Source: Actinomycetales bacterium UBA1383 (lineage in GTDB: Bacteria; Actinomycetota; Actinomycetes; Actinomycetales; Actinomycetaceae). From it: 7,619 bases of DNA. This document shows positions 4,970 to 7,619 of this stretch, piece by piece. The notes beneath the pieces are model-generated. The model saw nothing but the letters and a program-made list of their open reading frames with translations. It ran no database searches and had not been told where the DNA came from. Both the position numbers and the translations under genes were made by a program. The stretch is taken from the NCBI GenBank assembly GCA_002305415.1, contig DBQX01000011.1, positions 1 through 7,619 on the forward strand. Direction: 5' to 3'. Every line of letters begins with the position of its first letter. The first letter of the stretch is position 1.

Positions 4970-7557
4970 CGGTACTCGCTCTTCCTCTCCCAGTCCGGAT
5001 CGAACCCGGTGCCATCGGCGGCCAGCTGCCGCACGTCGTCGTACGCCTCCGCGAGCAGCACCGGCGGGATCTCGGCGAGCGGGAGCGCGCCGCCGGGGCC
5101 CGCCGGTTCGGGCTCGAACGTGAGCGTGGTCAGCGCGACCGTGCGGTCCTCCTCGGGGAGCGGGTTCCCGGTGAACCCGATCACCGTGGCAAGGCCGAGG
5201 GTGGGGAACGGCTTGCGGTAGGTCATGAACCAGCCGCCGTCCTCCGCGGGGCCGCGCACGTAACCCAGCTTGGTGGCCCGGCTCCGCAGCGCGAACGACT
5301 CGAGCAGGTGCCCCTGGAAGTCGGCGAGCTCGCGGTCGCTGCCCGCCGGCTCGCCCGCAACCCGGCTGCCGGCCGCCCCTTCACCTGCTACCCGTCCGGG
5401 CAGCGGAGCCCGTCCGTTCCCGAACTGCCGGAACAGCGGGGTGACCTCGTAGTCCACGAGGTGCGCCTGCCAGGCGGCGGCCGCCTCCGCGCCCACGGTC
5501 ACCTCGTGCGCCAGCCGCACGACGGCGTCGTCCGGCAGCACCACCTCCGCGTCCGCGACGTCGGTGAGGGTGCCGTCCCCGAGCGGGCGGAACAGCAGCC
5601 GGGCGCCGTCGGGGAGGTCGGCCACCCACACGAGGCGCTCGACGAGGAACCGCATCACCGGATGCCCGGCGAGGAAGCGTTGCCAGTCCCCCGCCGGCCA
5701 GGCCCGCTGGGTGCACATGGCCTCGTACAACCGGGTGCGCTGCAGCTCGAGGACTCCCTTCAGCTCCCGGCGGCTCGCCGCCAGGTTCTTCTTCGCCTCG
5801 GCGGCGCACGCCTCGTCGTCGGTCCGGCGGGGAGCGGGGAGCGACTTGATCATCGTGCCGTCCGGGTCGCGGAGCTCGATCGTGAGGCTCGCGCGCAGGT
5901 GGGCGGTGAACACCCGCTCGCCGTAGCTGAGCGGGAGGGTGCCCGTCTCGTCGAAGCCGGCGGTGGGGATGGTCCGGTCCGCGAGTTCCTCGAGCGTCCA
6001 GCCCTTCCGCTCGGCGAGCGCCTCCGCCTGGGCGGCGGCCTCGGCCTGCAGGCCCCTGGTGCGGAACCGCGAGCCCACCGACAGCATCAGCTGCGTCGCG
6101 GAGGGGTGCTCGATCCACGCCAGCATCTCGATCAGCGCCTTGCCCTGGGCGAGCCGCTGGCCATACCACTCCTTGAGGTAGGCGGCGGCGACCGGCGCCG
6201 CCCCCCGCCCCGCGCACGCGGCGGCGACGGCGAGGACCCCCTTGCTGGCGATCGCGGAGCCGCCGGGCGACGGACGCAGGTCCTCGGCCACCCAGGCCTC
6301 CAGGAGCCACTGCCCGAGGGCCTCGCGGTCAGTGGGATCCAGGAGTGCGCAGTAGTGCCGGAGCAGGGCGTTCGGCTCGGGCGACCTCGCCCGCACCGCC
6401 TGCGCGACCAGCCACTGCAGCACCGGGAGCGGGACCGGCGCGCCGCTGTCGGCCCACCGGACGGTGGGCAGGGCGTCCCAGCGAAGCCAGCCGAGGGCGG
6501 TGGGCAGCCCCTTGGCCACGGCCGCGGTGGCGCGCGCCGCGAGGCCGTCGCGGTCCAGGTACTTCTCCATCGGTTGCCCGAGGGCGGCGAGGGCGTCTAG
6601 CATCGCGCCGGTGGGCGCGTCGAGCTTCTCCTTGGCGAGCGACTTCTCCAGGGCCGGGACCGACGCCGGCGTCCCCATCGTCCGCAACCAGGCCGCCGCG
6701 GCGGTCCGCACGCCGGCGCGGCCGTCGGCGAGCGCGGCGACGGCACGCTGCTCACGGCCGGGGTGGCGTTCGAGAGCGGCCTGGGCCCGGGTTCGGTCCG
6801 TCTTCGACGTCCCGAAGGCCATCTCGTAGAGCGCCTCGACCGCTGCCGCCGGCGGCTCGGGGAAGGAGGCGATCGCGGTGAAGAACGCGGGGTGGCGGGT
6901 GCCGGCCTGGAGCGCGCTGATCCCCCGGCCGGAGAGCAGGTCGTCGAGGTGCTCGGCGAAATACGGCCAGACCTTCTCGGGCGCGAAGGAGCCGCCGAGG
7001 TTGTCCCAGAGCCCGGGCCAGAAGTACAGCGGGGCGATGGCCGTCCAGCCGTCCAGGCCGAGGTCCTGGAGCAGGCGCTCCAGTTCGAGGAGCGAGGGCG
7101 CGCCGGTGGCGCGGTGGTGCTGGTTGATGAGGTTCCCGCCGAAACCGGAGAGGCGGTCGCCGTCGAGGAGCCTTCCGAGGTGGGCGAGCACCTTGACCAC
7201 GGCCGGTGGGCTGAGCGCGGGCTCGGGGATCATGCGGAGCAGCGCGGTGCTCACCGCCTGTGGGGTGTGGTGAGCCGGCGTGCGGGGTGGTGGCTGCGGG
7301 GAGGCGAGCAGGGCGCGCAGTTCCTTCAGTCCGTTGGGTCCCAGCGGCGCGGCACGCTGCTCCATCCACGGCCAGACGGGCTGGCCCGCGGCCCGCGCGC
7401 GGGACGCGGCCTCCTCGACGCGGCGGTTCTGGGCGGTGATCAGGTCGTCGGCCGTGCGGACGAAGCGGGCCAGCCAGTCGTCGGCCTCCGGGGTGAGGCA
7501 GGACCACTGGGGCGGCGGGGCGGGTTGGTACGCCAGGGCACCGGGCGCGGGCGTCAT
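4966..7557 (-). CDS. DUF4132 (MolR/YehI-like) protein with HEAT-like repeats; 5' end uncertain
   Basis: From the first visible ATG this is 863 residues, with no signal peptide or membrane helix. Residues 1-220 contain Trp/Pro-rich helical sequence. About 225-345 look like HEAT-type helical pairs (for example RAVAALADGRAGVRTAAAAW at 271-290, then TPASVPALEKSLAKE). Residues about 515-640 match the DUF4132 core as I know it, with TLEELADRTIPTAGFDETGT followed by LSYGERVF, a strand-rich segment, and a charged helix (580-612). The tail (700-810) has VTPLFRQFGNGRAPLP, then a short Gly/Ala insert at 721-740, then GYVRG and GGWFMTYRKPFP. DUF4132 occurs in E. coli MolR/YehI beside MoxR and VWA genes; its biochemistry is not settled and a scaffold or target-recognition role is inferred. 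I see no WGR domain in the visible part. The frame stays open to the right edge, and the ATG at 7557 has no Shine-Dalgarno sequence, so the true start may be upstream. Confidence 0.88.
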   Translation of the reverse strand: MTPAPGALAYQPAPPPQWSCLTPEADDWLARFVRTADDLITAQNRRVEEAASRARAAGQPVWPWMEQRAAPLGPNGLKELRALLASPQPPPRTPAHHTPQAVSTALLRMIPEPALSPPAVVKVLAHLGRLLDGDRLSGFGGNLINQHHRATGAPSLLELERLLQDLGLDGWTAIAPLYFWPGLWDNLGGSFAPEKVWPYFAEHLDDLLSGRGISALQAGTRHPAFFTAIASFPEPPAAAVEALYEMAFGTSKTDRTRAQAALERHPGREQRAVAALADGRAGVRTAAAAWLRTMGTPASVPALEKSLAKEKLDAPTGAMLDALAALGQPMEKYLDRDGLAARATAAVAKGLPTALGWLRWDALPTVRWADSGAPVPLPVLQWLVAQAVRARSPEPNALLRHYCALLDPTDREALGQWLLEAWVAEDLRPSPGGSAIASKGVLAVAAACAGRGAAPVAAAYLKEWYGQRLAQGKALIEMLAWIEHPSATQLMLSVGSRFRTRGLQAEAAAQAEALAERKGWTLEELADRTIPTAGFDETGTLPLSYGERVFTAHLRASLTIELRDPDGTMIKSLPAPRRTDDEACAAEAKKNLAASRRELKGVLELQRTRLYEAMCTQRAWPAGDWQRFLAGHPVMRFLVERLVWVADLPDGARLLFRPLGDGTLTDVADAEVVLPDDAVVRLAHEVTVGAEAAAAWQAHLVDYEVTPLFRQFGNGRAPLPGRVAGEGAAGSRVAGEPAGSDRELADFQGHLLESFALRSRATKLGYVRGPAEDGGWFMTYRKPFPTLGLATVIGFTGNPLPEEDRTVALTTLTFEPEPAGPGGALPLAEIPPVLLAEAYDDVRQLAADGTGFDPDWERKSEYR
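4979..4991 (-). promoter_or_regulatory. Ribosome binding site for the MoxR gene
   Basis: The minus strand reads GGGAGAGGAAGAG, ending nine bases before the first ATG of the MoxR gene and twelve before the second. It lies within the last codons of the DUF4132 gene. It does not decide between the two adjacent ATGs. Confidence 0.5.
5338..5397 (-). repeat. Short internal repeat in the DUF4132 gene (RVAGE twice)
   Basis: Residues 721-740 contain RVAGE twice, ten residues apart (722-726 and 732-736), in a Gly/Ala-rich insert flanked by ordered sequence. The two copies differ at the DNA level, so this is an old, degenerate duplication or a linker of low complexity. Confidence 0.5.
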
Positions 7558-7567
7558 GGCGGCACGG

Positions 7568-7619
7568 GCGGCGTCCGCGGCCGGGCCGGAGTCCCCGGCC
7601 GGAGCGGCGTCCGCGGCCG
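7568..7619. repeat. Two copies of a 16-bp direct repeat with a 36-bp period at the window edge
   Basis: The 16-mer gcggcgtccgcggccg occurs at 7568-7583 and again at 7604-7619, exactly 36 bases apart. Read on the minus strand in the DUF4132 frame, the region encodes an Ala/Gly/Pro/Asp-rich stretch with AADAA at each copy, and has no stop codon. The period is a multiple of three, as expected for a coding low-complexity repeat. Further copies may lie beyond the window. Confidence 0.6.

Noticed and set aside
3845..5221. Plus-strand open frame of about 458 codons opposite the MoxR gene
   Set aside because: It is antisense to a textbook AAA+ ATPase with Walker A, sensor 1 and arginine finger. The plus-strand translation looks like a complement shadow.
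5308..6600. Plus-strand open frame of about 430 codons opposite the DUF4132 gene
   Set aside because: It shows no family features, is rich in Arg, Gly, Pro and Glu, and is fully explained as an antisense shadow.
1..7619. Mobile elements, CRISPR arrays, tRNA or rRNA genes, terminators
   Set aside because: I saw no inverted terminal repeats, transposase motifs, spaced direct repeats of CRISPR type, RNA-gene signatures or hairpin plus T-run. The window is filled by overlapping coding sequence.

Overview
The window is very GC-rich (clearly above 70% by eye) and nearly every codon ends in G or C. This points to a high-GC actinobacterium, although no marker gene fixes the genus. I noticed no in-frame TTA codons.

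All convincing genes lie on the minus strand, so the order of transcription runs from the right end of the window to the left. They are: a large DUF4132/MolR-type protein (from 7557 or further upstream, down to 4966); a MoxR-class AAA+ ATPase (4969-3887); a DUF5682 protein (3887-1479); a von Willebrand factor A (VWA) protein with an intact MIDAS motif (1482-325); and the first 109 codons of a SWIM zinc-finger protein (328-1, cut by the window edge). There is no intergenic DNA. The four stop/start junctions overlap as ATGA, TGATG, ATGA and GTGA, so this is one tightly coupled operon. The promoter must lie to the right of the window and the terminator to the left.

Gene content and order match, as I recall them, the Escherichia coli yehI-yehL-yehM-yehP-yehQ block (formerly the molR region). 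It is therefore a widely distributed but functionally unresolved MoxR-VWA system. The likely core is an ATP-driven MoxR ring working with a metal-binding VWA adaptor, as in other MoxR/VWA pairs that remodel proteins or insert cofactors. The helical-repeat DUF4132 protein, the DUF5682 protein and the SWIM protein would supply target recognition, a possible catalytic activity and nucleic-acid or protein binding.

The most interesting new reading is that the DUF5682 N-terminal region carries a spaced set of motifs (G-x-x-H near the N-terminus, a strand ending V-E-G-P, and a late V-V-G-G-F-H) resembling the TIKI/TraB/EreA/ChaN enzyme superfamily. If correct, this is the candidate effector enzyme of the system. 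Also of note are a Walker B motif reading F-E-E rather than the usual D-E, and an in-frame 36-bp-period repeat at the right edge suggesting that the DUF4132 gene starts outside the window.
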